A program made the position numbers and the translations under genes. Below the pieces are notes generated by a model. That model was not told where the DNA came from and did no database searches. It saw nothing but the letters and a program-made list of their open reading frames with translations. 64,000 nucleotides of DNA from Candidatus Marsarchaeota G2 archaeon ECH_B_1 (GTDB lineage Archaea > Thermoproteota > Thermoprotei_A > Marsarchaeales > Marsarchaeaceae): positions 1 through 64,000 of the forward strand of contig NEXG01000006.1 in the NCBI GenBank assembly GCA_003019535.1, read 5' to 3'. This document shows, piece by piece, positions 9,118 to 18,464 of the stretch (its first letter is position 1; every line of letters begins with the position of its first letter).

Positions 9118-10764
9118 TCACCTCTCTTTAACCTTCTCAACGATTCCTTCGGTGTGGGCAACGGCGGCTTTGAGTAATCCTAAATAGGGTGGGCTTGGTC
9201 TCAGCGGCCTAGACTTGAATTCGGGGTGGAACTGTGTGGCCAAGAAGTAGGGGTGGTTTCTCAACTCTATCACCTCCACCCTACCACCCTCGAGGCTTAA
9301 TCCAGTTATACTCAACCCACTCTCAACAAGGCGAGCAATATACTTCGGGTTTACTTCATACCTGTGCCTATGTCTTTCTTGGATGACCTCAGAGGAGTAG
9401 AGCGAATGGATTCTCGAACCCTTCGTGAGCACAACCTTGTATCCTCCAAGACGCATTGTCCCACCCTTCTTCTCAATCGAGGCCTGTTCAGGGAGCAGGT
9501 CAACCACAGGGTGAGGCGTGTTGGGGTCATTCTCCGTAGAATTAGCGCCTTGGAGTCCTACAACATTCCTCGCAAACTCAACAACCGCTAGCTGCATACC
9601 GAAGCACACACCTAGAAAGGGTACACCACGCGTCCTCGCATAGTTTATGGCACGTATCTTCCCTTCGGTCCCACGTTTCCCGAAGCCCGGTAAAACCACT
9701 ATGCCATCCACGCCCGCAAAGACATCATCAAGTTCCTCTTCCCGCTCAAGACGCTCGGACTGAATCCACACAAGTTTGGGCTTAACCCCGATGTTAGCCC
9801 CGGCATGAACAAGCGCCTCAGTTATACTTAGGTACGCATCTGGTAGGGTTGTGTACTTACCAACCATGCCTATATTAACACTCTTTTTTGCGTCGAGAAT
9901 GTTATCAACCAGCTTCTTCCATCTATCAAACTCATCATTGTAGTTGGTCTCAACCGAAGCGTTAAGCAAGCCGAGTCTCTTCTGCAGGTATTCACCCATA
10001 CCCTGCTCCTCGAGGATTATCGGAACACTATATATGGACTGCACATCATACGACGTAAATATAGCACGCTCAGGCACACTTGTGAAGAGCGCTAGCTTAT
10101 CCTTCGAAGCCTGATCCAAGGGTTTTTCGGCTCTTGCCACTATTACATCCGGCTGGATTCCTATCCTCCTTAGCTCCTGAACACTGTGCTGTGCCGGCTT
10201 GGTCTTTGTTTCACCCGTCGCCTTAAGAGTGGGTACGAGCGGGACGTGCACAAATACTGTGTTATCATAGCCCTCCTCGATTCTTAGCTGACGTATAGCT
10301 TCAAGAAACGGAAGACTTTCAATGTCCCCTACGGTACCACCCGTCTCAACTATGAGCACATCGCACTTCGACATCGAAGCGTTGAGTCTGAGCAGCCTCT
10401 TTATTTCTTCAACAACATGGGGAATAATCTGGACTGTTTGACCAAGGTAGTCTCCTCTCCTTTCTTTCTCAATCACCTCCCTATAGACGAGACCCGTTGT
10501 GATATTAGCAGACCTACTGAGCTCAATATTCAGAAATCTCTCATAATGGCCAAGATCAAGGTCGGTTTCCCCACCATCCTCGGTGACAAAAACCTCTCCG
10601 TGTTGATACGGATTCATAGTGCCAGCGTCAACGTTAACATAGGGGTCCATTTTAACCGCGGAGACGCTGAAACCCCTAAACTGGAGTATTCTACCTATAG
10701 ATGAGGTTATGATACCCTTACCCACACTGCTCAGAACCCCGCCCGTCACGAACACATACTTCAA
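9118..10764 (-). CDS. pyrG: CTP synthase
   Basis: Converts UTP to CTP using ATP and glutamine. The full-length enzyme (548 residues) has an N-terminal amidoligase domain beginning [18 protein letters not shown] and containing [15 protein letters not shown]. The C-terminal class I glutaminase has the catalytic Cys in [10 protein letters not shown] and His/Glu in QFHPEF. A TATA-like sequence on the minus strand at about 10800-10810 gives a short leader. Upstream and divergent is valS. Nothing is missing. Confidence 0.98.
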   Translation of the reverse strand: MKYVFVTGGVLSSVGKGIITSSIGRILQFRGFSVSAVKMDPYVNVDAGTMNPYQHGEVFVTEDGGETDLDLGHYERFLNIELSRSANITTGLVYREVIEKERRGDYLGQTVQIIPHVVEEIKRLLRLNASMSKCDVLIVETGGTVGDIESLPFLEAIRQLRIEEGYDNTVFVHVPLVPTLKATGETKTKPAQHSVQELRRIGIQPDVIVARAEKPLDQASKDKLALFTSVPERAIFTSYDVQSIYSVPIILEEQGMGEYLQKRLGLLNASVETNYNDEFDRWKKLVDNILDAKKSVNIGMVGKYTTLPDAYLSITEALVHAGANIGVKPKLVWIQSERLEREEELDDVFAGVDGIVVLPGFGKRGTEGKIRAINYARTRGVPFLGVCFGMQLAVVEFARNVVGLQGANSTENDPNTPHPVVDLLPEQASIEKKGGTMRLGGYKVVLTKGSRIHSLYSSEVIQERHRHRYEVNPKYIARLVESGLSITGLSLEGGRVEVIELRNHPYFLATQFHPEFKSRPLRPSPPYLGLLKAAVAHTEGIVEKVKER

Positions 10765-11001
10765 ACTTGCACACCGTAACAGTGAAACATATGTTCAGGA
10801 GCAATTTTTAGGTTTTGTTTATGCCAGCTTCCAAAACCAACTGATGGTAGAACTCGTTGAACAGCTATGATTTAAGGGTTTATAAGGCGCTAAGATATGC
10901 GACCCTCGTTTAAACACTCACGCCTAAGAGTGCGTTATCCATAACACCACCTAGGTTCAACGCAAGGTTTATGTTTTAAGCTGTGGATTTTGTTCGAGTT
11001 T

Positions 11002-13404
11002 ATGGAGCACTCGAACATACCTAAGGTGTATGACCCGAAACAGGCGGAGCCGACTTGGGAAAACCACTGGCTCAGAGATGAGGTTTATCGCGCCGTCTAC
11101 GCTATGAAAGGAGATGGGAGGCCGCTCTACGTGTTTGATACACCACCCCCCTTCACGAGTGGAAATCTACACGTAGGTCAGGGCTACTGGATTTCGATAG
11201 CGGACACCCTCGCCAGGTACAAGAGGATGCGTGGGTTCGACGTCATCCTCCCACAGGGATGGGACACACACGGTCTACCCACAGAACTCAAAGTAGAGAA
11301 GCAACTGGGTGTCTCCAGAGCGGATAGAGATGAGTTCGAACGGAAATGTGTTGAGTGGACGCAGCGGATGATAGAACTTATGAAATCGGATATGGTACGC
11401 CTGGGCTACAGGCCGCAGTGGGAGGATTTCGAGTACACAACACACTCCCCCGAATATCTGAGGGCGGTTCAACTATCTTTAATACAGATGTACAAGCAGG
11501 GATTACTCTACATAGATAGGTTCCCCGTTCTCTGGTGCCCCAACTGCTCCACGGCCATAGCTCAAGCAGAGACGGGATACGAGGAGCGTGACGGCGTTCT
11601 CTACACTGTGAGATTCGAGGTTGAAGGTGGGGGCTATCTAAGTATAGCCACCACCAGACCAGAACTTATTCCCGCATGTCAAGCCATAATGGTCAACCCT
11701 CAAGACCGTAGGTACACCCACCTTGTGGGTAGGCGTGTTAAGGTGCCATTCACGGAGCGCTATGTGAACGTGCTCCAAGACCAAGAGGTTGACACCGACT
11801 TTGGGACGGGTGCAGTCATGGTGTGTAGCTATGGGGACGAAACCGACATCAAGTGGATTAAGCGATACTCACTGCCCACATCACAAATAATTGATGAGAA
11901 GGGTCGTTTTACCGCCCCAGAACAAATCAAAGGTAAAAGTGTGAGTGAAGCGAGAAGGGAAATCGTGGGCATACTCAGGTCCACTGGGGCTATCCTAGAG
12001 GAGAAAAAGATCAGACACAACGTTCTCATACACGCTGAGAGGTCTGATTGCAGGGCGCCCATAGAGTTCCTAGAGAAGGAGCAAGTGATGATCAAAACCA
12101 AATCCCTTCTCGATAAAGTCTCCGAGGCAGCATCACATATAGTGTTCCATCCCCCCTTTATGAAGGAGAAGTTAAATGATTGGATTGCGAGTGTTGAATG
12201 GGACTGGATAGCTTCGAGGCAACGGGTTTTCGGTACACCCTTCCCATTCTATCACTGCGTAGACTGCGACTCGCTTATACCCGTCCCCGAGGATAAGCTT
12301 CCGTTTGATCCACGCAAAAGTGAGACTCTATTTAAAACCTGCCCAAAATGCGCTTCGAATCGTGTGGACCCGATTCTAGATGTGTGCGATGGTTGGATAG
12401 ATTCAAGCATTACGCCCCTCTTTGTCACGGGTCAATACTCTGAGCGCAAACCCCTAGGTGAAGCGTACCCTGTGGACCTTAGGATTCAGGGGCAAGACAT
12501 TATACGTACCTGGCTCTTCTACACAATTTTCAGGTGTTCCGTGCTAACATCCAAGCCACCCTTCAAAGAAGCCCTAATCCACGGTTGGATCCTTGATGCA
12601 CAGGGCAAGAAAATGTCCAAGTCAAGGGAGTCTCTGCCACTAAAACGTATAGTCGAAGAGTATGGCGCCGACTCGCTGCGCTATTCACTCATGACGTTTT
12701 CCATCGGAGCGGATTTCGAGTTCACCCCGGAGTTCGTAAGGAGAGGCAAGCTCTTCATGCAGAAGGTTTGGTCAGCCTACAGGTTCTCAACACCATATAT
12801 AGGTAGCATCAATAAGCACACCTCCAAGTCCCCGGTTGATAACTGGATACTTCAAAGATTAAAGGATACGGTTACCCGGATGACAAAATACTTTGACTCC
12901 TACGAACTCAACGATGGGCTAGAGGTTTTTCACAACTTCTTCTGGCATGAACTGTGCGACGAGTACATTGAAGCCATAAAGCACAGGGTCAGCTATGACG
13001 AGGACGCCAAGAACACTTTATCACAGGTAATGTGGACTTCTCTACGGTTGCTAGCACCCATAATGCCCCATCTAGCCGAGGAAATATACCAGCGGTTATT
13101 CCTAGACAAGGATAAACCCAGTATCCACGCCGCGGAGTGGCCCTTACCCCAAGAGATCCTCACAGACGACAAACTCGCCGAGCTTGGCTCCAAAATCATC
13201 TATACCATAAAGGAGGCAAGAAAGGCTAAGGCGTCAAGTAATATCCCATTAGGTCAGAGAGTGCCCAAGGTGGTTATAGGCATTCCACAGGATTATCAGG
13301 AGGTTGCCTCAGAAAAGGACACAATCAGAAGCACCCTGAGGGCTGACGAAGTAGAATTTGTGATCGACTCCCAGCCCAAACCGTGGGCCAAATACAACAC
13401 CTAG
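11002..13404 (+). CDS. valS: Valyl-tRNA synthetase
   Basis: Charges tRNA-Val. This class Ia synthetase of ~800 residues has the N-terminal TPPPFTSGNLHVGQG block, the CP1 editing domain (TTRPELIPACQAIMVNP), two zinc-type CxxC pairs (WCPNC and CPKC), the KMSKS loop (GKKMSKSRESLP) and an anticodon-binding domain. The HIGH-type motif reads HVGQ, with the last His replaced by Gln. Start: the ATG at 11002, four codons after an in-frame TTG, because a TATA-like tract (10968-10976) puts transcription start near 10999. Valine rather than isoleucine is inferred from overall family resemblance. Confidence 0.93.
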   Translation: MEHSNIPKVYDPKQAEPTWENHWLRDEVYRAVYAMKGDGRPLYVFDTPPPFTSGNLHVGQGYWISIADTLARYKRMRGFDVILPQGWDTHGLPTELKVEKQLGVSRADRDEFERKCVEWTQRMIELMKSDMVRLGYRPQWEDFEYTTHSPEYLRAVQLSLIQMYKQGLLYIDRFPVLWCPNCSTAIAQAETGYEERDGVLYTVRFEVEGGGYLSIATTRPELIPACQAIMVNPQDRRYTHLVGRRVKVPFTERYVNVLQDQEVDTDFGTGAVMVCSYGDETDIKWIKRYSLPTSQIIDEKGRFTAPEQIKGKSVSEARREIVGILRSTGAILEEKKIRHNVLIHAERSDCRAPIEFLEKEQVMIKTKSLLDKVSEAASHIVFHPPFMKEKLNDWIASVEWDWIASRQRVFGTPFPFYHCVDCDSLIPVPEDKLPFDPRKSETLFKTCPKCASNRVDPILDVCDGWIDSSITPLFVTGQYSERKPLGEAYPVDLRIQGQDIIRTWLFYTIFRCSVLTSKPPFKEALIHGWILDAQGKKMSKSRESLPLKRIVEEYGADSLRYSLMTFSIGADFEFTPEFVRRGKLFMQKVWSAYRFSTPYIGSINKHTSKSPVDNWILQRLKDTVTRMTKYFDSYELNDGLEVFHNFFWHELCDEYIEAIKHRVSYDEDAKNTLSQVMWTSLRLLAPIMPHLAEEIYQRLFLDKDKPSIHAAEWPLPQEILTDDKLAELGSKIIYTIKEARKAKASSNIPLGQRVPKVVIGIPQDYQEVASEKDTIRSTLRADEVEFVIDSQPKPWAKYNT

Positions 13405-13433
13405 CGGGGTTTCGAAACGCTTCCTCCACGTCA

Positions 13434-14144
13434 TCATAGGAGAAACGCTATTACAACCGCGAGAATACCCGATATGAATATCCCATCAAAGGTGCCCGCT
13501 CCCCCAATGCTCACTATTTGGGCGCGTAGCCTAGATATTCTTCTCAGGTTTAGCAGGTCGGCCCCAATCAGGGTGCCAAGAGAGCCACTTATGTAGGCTA
13601 AACTAAATAGGAGTGGGGAGCTTCCAAGCGATACCACGAGCGCTGAGACAGCCGCTACGATTGGGGGTATGAAAGCGGGCATAACTATGCCAACTCCTTC
13701 AACAGGCTTCGCAAGCTTGTAGCAAACCAGTGTTACCAAAAGTATGCAAAGCAGTATCTGCGGCGTGTGGGCATATTCACGGTACCAGAGGTAGGCTGAT
13801 ATCGAAGCAGGAATCAGCGCGCCCCCAGCATTCACAGCTATCACGGTTTTCTGCTGGGTTGTCACTATGGAGGGTACAGGGTAGGTTACACCGTAGAGCG
13901 TATAATACTCAACACGCACTATTGGTTGATTATTCGCGATCTTAAAGACAGGTATATTGATCGCGCTACCCGCCAAGCTTAGTACTATTATAGCGAAAGC
14001 TGCAAACGGCGTGAAACCCAGTTGTTTGAACACCTGGGTTACCCCAAGTATTAGGAGGGGAACCAGTATGATTAGTAGTAACAAGATGAGCAAGTAGAAT
14101 AGTAAACCCATGGCTGGTGGATAAAAATACTTCTTATAACTCAA
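13434..14144 (-). CDS. DUF1614 membrane protein
   Basis: A polytopic membrane protein of 236 residues with about seven hydrophobic helices. It ends with the family signature SIGGAGTFDGIFISGILA and includes SLGTLIGADLLNL. DUF1614 is found in archaea and some bacteria with no known function. The start overlaps the 3' end of the phosphoesterase gene by 11 bases, so the two are translationally coupled. It is convergent with valS. Confidence 0.82.
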   Translation of the reverse strand: MSYKKYFYPPAMGLLFYLLILLLLIILVPLLILGVTQVFKQLGFTPFAAFAIIVLSLAGSAINIPVFKIANNQPIVRVEYYTLYGVTYPVPSIVTTQQKTVIAVNAGGALIPASISAYLWYREYAHTPQILLCILLVTLVCYKLAKPVEGVGIVMPAFIPPIVAAVSALVVSLGSSPLLFSLAYISGSLGTLIGADLLNLRRISRLRAQIVSIGGAGTFDGIFISGILAVVIAFLL

Positions 14145-14805
14145 TACGCGTGCACCCTGATGTTACGGGGAAAGCCACGTTATAAACCCTTGTTTTCCCG
14201 ATTTTGGTCGAGCGCACATTGGACAGATGAGCGTGACCGTGTATAGAGATGTCGATACCACATGACCCGAACAGATCACTAAGGTCGCATCCCAATTCAT
14301 CCAAGTACTCTTCGCCTTCACCAGTTAACGTTTCCCTAGAAGTGGCGTAGTGTGTGAGTAGAACCTTCCTTTCGCTTTCAACAGTTTCAAAGTATCTTGC
14401 GATCTTATGAAGCCTGTTCTGGTAGACCTGTATGATGTTCGGATAATTCCTAAGTTGCCACTTGGTTGGGGTATGTAAAACACCTAGGGACCCGAATATT
14501 GCAACCCTTTCGCCATTACGAGAGTTGATCACCATACCTTCATCGTCAAGCCAAACAATTTCAGGAAACCTCCGCTTAAGGAATTCCCTATAGCTAAACC
14601 ACTCAGAATTACCAAAACATGAGACAATAGGTGCGTCAAAAACTTCGCGCAGGTGTTTAAACACCTCCCAGAAAGCGGTTGGATTACCCTTATCAACCAT
14701 ATCACCAGCAAGAAGTATTATATCTGCGTGGCAATGGGAAAGTCTATCCACAAAGGACTCTAAATATCTCGGCGCATGGACATCACTTACAGCTAAGACG
14801 ATCAA
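14134..14805 (-). CDS. Calcineurin-like metallophosphoesterase
   Basis: A 223-residue phosphoesterase with the five metal-binding motifs in order: SDVH near residue 7, GDMVDKGN near 36, GNSEW near 66 (a GNxE/H variant), a histidine in LLTHYA, and HGHAH near 190. The family hydrolyses phosphomonoesters or diesters; the substrate here is unknown. It forms an operon with the DUF1614 membrane protein, whose start it overlaps. Confidence 0.85.
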   Translation of the reverse strand: MIVLAVSDVHAPRYLESFVDRLSHCHADIILLAGDMVDKGNPTAFWEVFKHLREVFDAPIVSCFGNSEWFSYREFLKRRFPEIVWLDDEGMVINSRNGERVAIFGSLGVLHTPTKWQLRNYPNIIQVYQNRLHKIARYFETVESERKVLLTHYATSRETLTGEGEEYLDELGCDLSDLFGSCGIDISIHGHAHLSNVRSTKIGKTRVYNVAFPVTSGCTRIEL

Positions 14806-15154
14806 AAGTCAATCGAATGAATAGCCTTAAACAGTGTTATAGAGTTTTCTAAGCACATGGAGACCAATCAACCGAAGAAATTGAATGGTACACCTGTCCA
14901 CTACTTATTGAGAATGATCAGCTAAATGGGTTCTTATGCTCTAGTCAAACGACCCTTGCTCCTAGGATCCATCAGCTGGAAGTATCGAATAACGGTTTAC
15001 CAGACATGAGCACTTGGCTAACGCTTACCCAAAGAAACCATTAATCAGCTGATGCAATAAGAATATATGGGTTGGTTCCAACTGAAACATGCGCCTTGCT
15101 CGGCGATAGTCGCCCAGCGCTTGGAGCCTACACACCACTGAAATAGACCTTCAA
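14806..15154. other. Gene-free stretch upstream of the phosphoesterase gene
   Basis: No open frame of protein-like composition or RNA gene was recognised on either strand. The right end may contain the lost N-terminal coding sequence of the Rieske relic. Confidence 0.4.
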
Positions 15155-15609
15155 CGCAGACGCCTTATAAAGCAGTTAGCGAGTGCAATCGCAATAGCTC
15201 GTTTGATGACTACGGGCTTAGGATACCTAATGCGGTGGGGCGAATAATCGTAATCCTGCTGGAGATGGGGGTAGCGGGACTAGCGGACCCACGACCACCA
15301 CTGGAGGCGTTCGGCCAATAGCGAACTTGGATTCCCTACCGAAGTATCGTCAATCGACTTTGTCGGCTCTAACGGTAACACAGACTTTCTTATACGTCTG
15401 AGCGATGGTTCGCTAGCGGTGTACAGTCGTGTTTGTACCCATGCGAGACGCCTAGTCGACTATATTCCACAGTACGATGCTATATATTACCCGTACCACC
15501 GCTCAGTTTTCAATCCAAGACCGGTTACTCAACGTAGGGATCAGCATATATTCCATTGTTAAAGATACAGATCTACGTTGGCCAAGCTGGAAATATCTAT
15601 GCCAAATAA
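15155..15609 (+). pseudogene. Rieske iron-sulfur protein, decayed by several frameshifts
   Basis: Successive plus-strand frames reconstruct a membrane-anchored Rieske protein. First comes a basic twin-arginine-like start and hydrophobic helix (QRRRLIKQLASAIAIARL, then GLGYLMRWG). Then a Gly/Ser/Thr linker (GDGGSGTSGPTTTTGG) and VRPIANLDSLP. A third frame has the fold core IDFVGSNGNTDFLIRLSDGS and box I VCTHA. A last frame has C-terminal strands (AYIPLLKIQIYVGQAGNIYA) ending at TAA 15607-15609. At least three frameshifts are needed. Box II, normally CPCHGS, reads YPYHRS, and the disulfide Cys after CTHA is Arg, so the cluster ligands are gone as well. The intact protein would have carried electrons outside the membrane. 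It is clearly non-functional now. Confidence 0.75.
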
Positions 15610-15848
15610 TAGAACGGGTCGTACCTATCTTTATCTCTATGCATTCTCAGGTCTTAGGGTGTAAAACGCTTTGTAATCTGCATGAATCCTTATGCGCGCT
15701 AAGAGGTAGCAGAAAGCGCTAGATTCTATTCTAATAGCTCTTTTACCACTAAGCCACCCATGAAGTCATAGCTCAAGCTTTACCCTTCTTTTGGCTACTC
15801 CCTGCAATCCGGCTAAAACCGGTTACCTTATCCGTGAGCAAATGCAAC

Positions 15849-16457
15849 CTAATCACGAACTTTGTGGCAAACGGCGTATACCTCACTGCTACTGGGCCTC
15901 GAGGACGACGGTTTTTCGAGCTTAACGTTCTCGAACCGCCGTCTTAACATGCCTACAAACTCTTTCACATCAGGTGACATGTAGAGTTTGATAACGAACC
16001 AGCCCCTACTATCCAGAGTTTGAGAGGAGAGGCCCAAAGCCCTTGAGGCCAAGTCGTAGTGTCTTGCTATGTCGACGCTCCTAATACCCGTAAAGCGGGG
16101 GGCAAGGTCGCTGAGGAGAACATCAGCTCTTCCACCCAAGGCTCCCAATAGCTCCTGTGGGTCGAGGTCGAATATATCCTTTTGGATAAAGACAAGATTC
16201 CCATGTGACGTCACCCTGATGTTATCTACGTCAACGGCAACAACCCTACCCATCTGACCCACACGTTCCAACTCGTAACTTAACCACCCGCCTGGAGACG
16301 AGCCTAAGTCAACCACCTTGGACCCACGTACCAAGAAGCCGTACTTGTTGTTCAGCTGTGCAAGCTTAAAGTAGGCTCTACTTGGTACTCCAAGCCGCTT
16401 AGCAAGCCTATAGTACTTATCTCTCCCTCTTAATGCTATCCAGTCCACTGAGCCCAC
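15849..16457 (-). CDS. rlmE: FtsJ/RlmE-type 23S rRNA ribose 2'-O-methyltransferase
   Basis: An S-adenosylmethionine-dependent ribose methyltransferase of 202 residues. It has the SAM-binding motif VVDLGSSPGGWLSYEL and the K-D-K-E catalytic set: Lys in RAYFKL, Asp in LLSDLAP, Lys in WFVIKLY, and Glu in SSSEVYAV. It probably methylates U2552 of the 23S A-loop (family knowledge). It lies 11 bases downstream of a small Cys-containing gene in the same operon. Confidence 0.92.
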   Translation of the reverse strand: MGSVDWIALRGRDKYYRLAKRLGVPSRAYFKLAQLNNKYGFLVRGSKVVDLGSSPGGWLSYELERVGQMGRVVAVDVDNIRVTSHGNLVFIQKDIFDLDPQELLGALGGRADVLLSDLAPRFTGIRSVDIARHYDLASRALGLSSQTLDSRGWFVIKLYMSPDVKEFVGMLRRRFENVKLEKPSSSRPSSSEVYAVCHKVRD

Positions 16458-16468
16458 CGTTCACAGGT

Positions 16469-16723
16469 CTACCTTTTAGACCTTTTTCCCTGTTCTTCTG
16501 GTTGCTGCTCGTCAGCTTTTAAGAACCATTCTAACAGGAAGTCGCATGTAAGCGGATTATGCTTGGCGCCAGTCTTACACTCATCAAAGAATTGACACGT
16601 AAAGCATGGCGTAGCAAACTCAGGATAAGCCGATATGAGATCCCTCCACTGCCTGTCAACCTCCTCCCAGTCCACCTTAACATCATCAAGTGGAAAAGTC
16701 GAGGCCAGCAAGTCAACATCCAA
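16469..16723 (-). CDS. Small cysteine-containing protein of unknown function
   Basis: About 84 residues with a compact cluster CFTCQFFDEC followed by a further Cys in LTCDFL. This arrangement could bind a metal or an iron-sulfur cluster. It is acidic at the N-terminus and basic at the C-terminus. A TATA box (attatata, about 16743-16752) would start transcription near 16722, so I favour the leaderless TTG at 16723 over the GTG at 16732. It is first in an operon with the FtsJ methyltransferase, hinting at a link to rRNA modification, though no family was recognised. Confidence 0.7.
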   Translation of the reverse strand: MDVDLLASTFPLDDVKVDWEEVDRQWRDLISAYPEFATPCFTCQFFDECKTGAKHNPLTCDFLLEWFLKADEQQPEEQGKRSKR

Positions 16724-16969
16724 ATTCGACACAGTAGAACGTATATAATACGTCGCAGACCGCTTTAAGTTTAGCTAAGATCATCGATGAAACATATACT
16801 ATGGACACAGAGTTCATATTTAAGGTTGCAGGGACCACGGTTCCTTAGCGAACTGCCCAATGTGCAATTAGAAAAATATAATGGATCATCTGCAACAAAG
16901 CCATCACACCACTCTAAGCCGTTTGAGCCTAAGACGGTTTTCTTTATTGAGCATTTCTGTTAGTTGATG

Positions 16970-17139
16970 GTGTCCGGATAACGGGCGAAGCGATGTTCTC
17001 AGCAACGTTCTTGTTGGGGTAGAGAGCGTTGTTCCGTAACACCATGCCCACATTCCTCTGGTTGGGTGGAACATTATCCACGAGCTTGCCGTCGATGGAC
17101 ACGTGCCCAGAGTTCTAGGTCTCAAGTGTGTCCGGATAA
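16970..17139 (-). pseudogene. Fragment of an ABC-transporter ATPase (MalK/UgpC type)
   Basis: The minus strand reads SGHVSIDGKLVDNVPPNQRN then VGMVLRNNALYPNKNVAENI. This matches the stretch just after the Walker A loop of sugar-type ABC ATPases, including the Q-loop region (Gln is Arg-Asn here). The Walker A, signature and Walker B segments are absent, and a stop interrupts the upstream side. Only ~50 codons survive. The fragment is bounded by two copies of gtgtccggataa (16970-16981 and 17128-17139), which may be scars of the deletion or recombination that left it. Confidence 0.7.
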
Positions 17140-17210
17140 TCGTTATCCCCCGCCTAGGTACCACGTCCATCAATCCCTAATCTTGACACCATCTGCTAGT
17201 TGGCATTAAG

Positions 17211-17219
17211 CTTAATTAT
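17211..17219 (+). promoter_or_regulatory. TATA box of the eS8-SRP19-Gar1 operon
   Basis: CTTAATTAT, placing transcription start near 17241, just before the ATG at 17247. This argues against the longer GTG start at 17229. Confidence 0.5.
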
Positions 17220-17246
17220 GATTCCAGCGTGTGGGTGTCGGAATAT

Positions 17247-17639
17247 ATGAGTTATTATCAGGGTAACGATCTTAGATTGGTAAGCGGAGGCTTAAAGAGT
17301 CCACACAGAGGTAAGAGGAAGTATGAGCTGGGCGGGCCGTTCACTGCTCCAACTGTTGGGGAGCAGACGCTCGTCAGGGTTGAAAGGGTTCGCGGTGGAA
17401 GGCTAAAACTCAGAGTTGTTAAGGCTGACCATGTTAACGTGGTTGACCCTGCCGGAAAAGTCACTAAAACCAAGATTTTGGGTGTGGAGAGGACACCTGC
17501 GAATCTGGAGTACGCGAGGCGTGGAATCGTTATTAAGGGGGCTATCGTGAAAACCCAGCTGGGATTAGTTAGGATCTCCTCACGGCCGGGTAGGGATGGC
17601 ACAGTTAACGGTGTACTAGTAGAGGAAAGTAAGAGTTGA
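17247..17639 (+). CDS. rps8e: Ribosomal protein eS8
   Basis: A small-subunit ribosomal protein of archaea and eukaryotes, ~130 residues, starting MSYYQGNDLRLVSGG as usual for the family. The basic SPHRGKRKYELGGPFTAP and the later TPANLEYARRGIVIKGAIV are typical. Start chosen at the ATG at 17247 from homology and promoter position. It is first gene of a three-gene operon: the SRP19 start overlaps its stop by 4 bases. Confidence 0.96.
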   Translation: MSYYQGNDLRLVSGGLKSPHRGKRKYELGGPFTAPTVGEQTLVRVERVRGGRLKLRVVKADHVNVVDPAGKVTKTKILGVERTPANLEYARRGIVIKGAIVKTQLGLVRISSRPGRDGTVNGVLVEESKS

Positions 17640-17932
17640 TACCGAGGGAAGGAGTCAGAGTATATGTAGCCTACTTCGACCGGAATCTGAGCAGGCGTGT
17701 GCGTAGGATTCCCCTTACCTTAGCTATACAGGCACCGACTATAAGGGAGCTGGAGGAAGCGTGTAGGGCGTTGGGCTACAGGTTCACTTCTCTACAAGTA
17801 AAGCATAGTGCAGTTTGGTGGATGGATGGAGGAGCTGTCGAAATCTCTGGCGTAAAAAAGACGCAGGCCCTGAAGAGTTTGGCGCATGAGCTGTTAAAGA
17901 TTCGCGGTGCCAAGGAAGTGGGCAGGAGATGA
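17636..17932 (+). CDS. srp19: Signal recognition particle 19 kDa protein
   Basis: Binds helices 6 and 8 of SRP RNA and promotes SRP54 loading in co-translational protein targeting. The 98-residue product begins at a TTG overlapping the eS8 stop. The RNA-binding core is visible: YFDRNLSRRVRRIPL, then APTIRELEEACRALGY and a basic C-terminal helix. It overlaps the following gar1 start by 4 bases. No SRP RNA gene was seen nearby. Confidence 0.92.
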   Translation: MIPREGVRVYVAYFDRNLSRRVRRIPLTLAIQAPTIRELEEACRALGYRFTSLQVKHSAVWWMDGGAVEISGVKKTQALKSLAHELLKIRGAKEVGRR

Positions 17933-18234
17933 GGAAGCTGGGTAAGGTGCTCCATTATTCAAAGGTCTCAAAGAGACTTATCGTTAAATCTAAAGAAGCC
18001 GACCCGGTTAGGGGGTACGTGGCTGATAAAACGGGGTACATAATAGGGAAAGTAGATGAGGTATTCGGACCCACAGGCGAGCCATACTTTGCTATAAAAC
18101 CATATTCAAAGATAGAGCCAACCAAATACCTCGGGGAGGAGGTCTTCTTGGTGCCGTATTCAGAGCAGAAGGGGGAAACACGTAAGGGGTCAAGAAAAGC
18201 TTCCCTAAGAGCTGGTAGGAAGAGTTCGAGGTAA
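17929..18234 (+). CDS. gar1: H/ACA ribonucleoprotein subunit Gar1
   Basis: Component of the RNA-guided pseudouridine synthase complex with Cbf5, Nop10 and L7Ae. A small beta-barrel of ~100 residues: GKVLHYSKVSKRLIVKS, then GYIIGKVDEVFGPTGEPYFAIKP, quoted in parts, with a basic Ser/Arg/Lys tail. It overlaps srp19 by 4 bases and ends the operon. Confidence 0.93.
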   Translation: MRKLGKVLHYSKVSKRLIVKSKEADPVRGYVADKTGYIIGKVDEVFGPTGEPYFAIKPYSKIEPTKYLGEEVFLVPYSEQKGETRKGSRKASLRAGRKSSR

Positions 18235-18464
18235 AGATTTAAGCAACACACGGCGTATGAATAGTGCTTTGAGCGCGGACACTGCAACATTATCGGCTCT
18301 ACCCATGCCTCTGAAAATCATAAGCTGTGGTTTTAGAACACTACAAACACTTATAACATGGGGGAATAAAATCTGTGAGCGTAGAGTGGTAGCTGATTTA
18401 AAACCCCGCTATTCAGGGGTAGCCTGCAAATTGGGCTACAACCCAACATTCTGAGGTGGGAGAG

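Noticed and set aside
15477-15722. 81-codon plus-strand frame
   Set aside because: It overlaps the Rieske pseudogene in another frame, and the text in that region belongs to the relic.
16904-17173. 89-codon minus-strand frame
   Set aside because: It is an out-of-frame shadow of the ABC ATPase fragment and is not protein-like itself.
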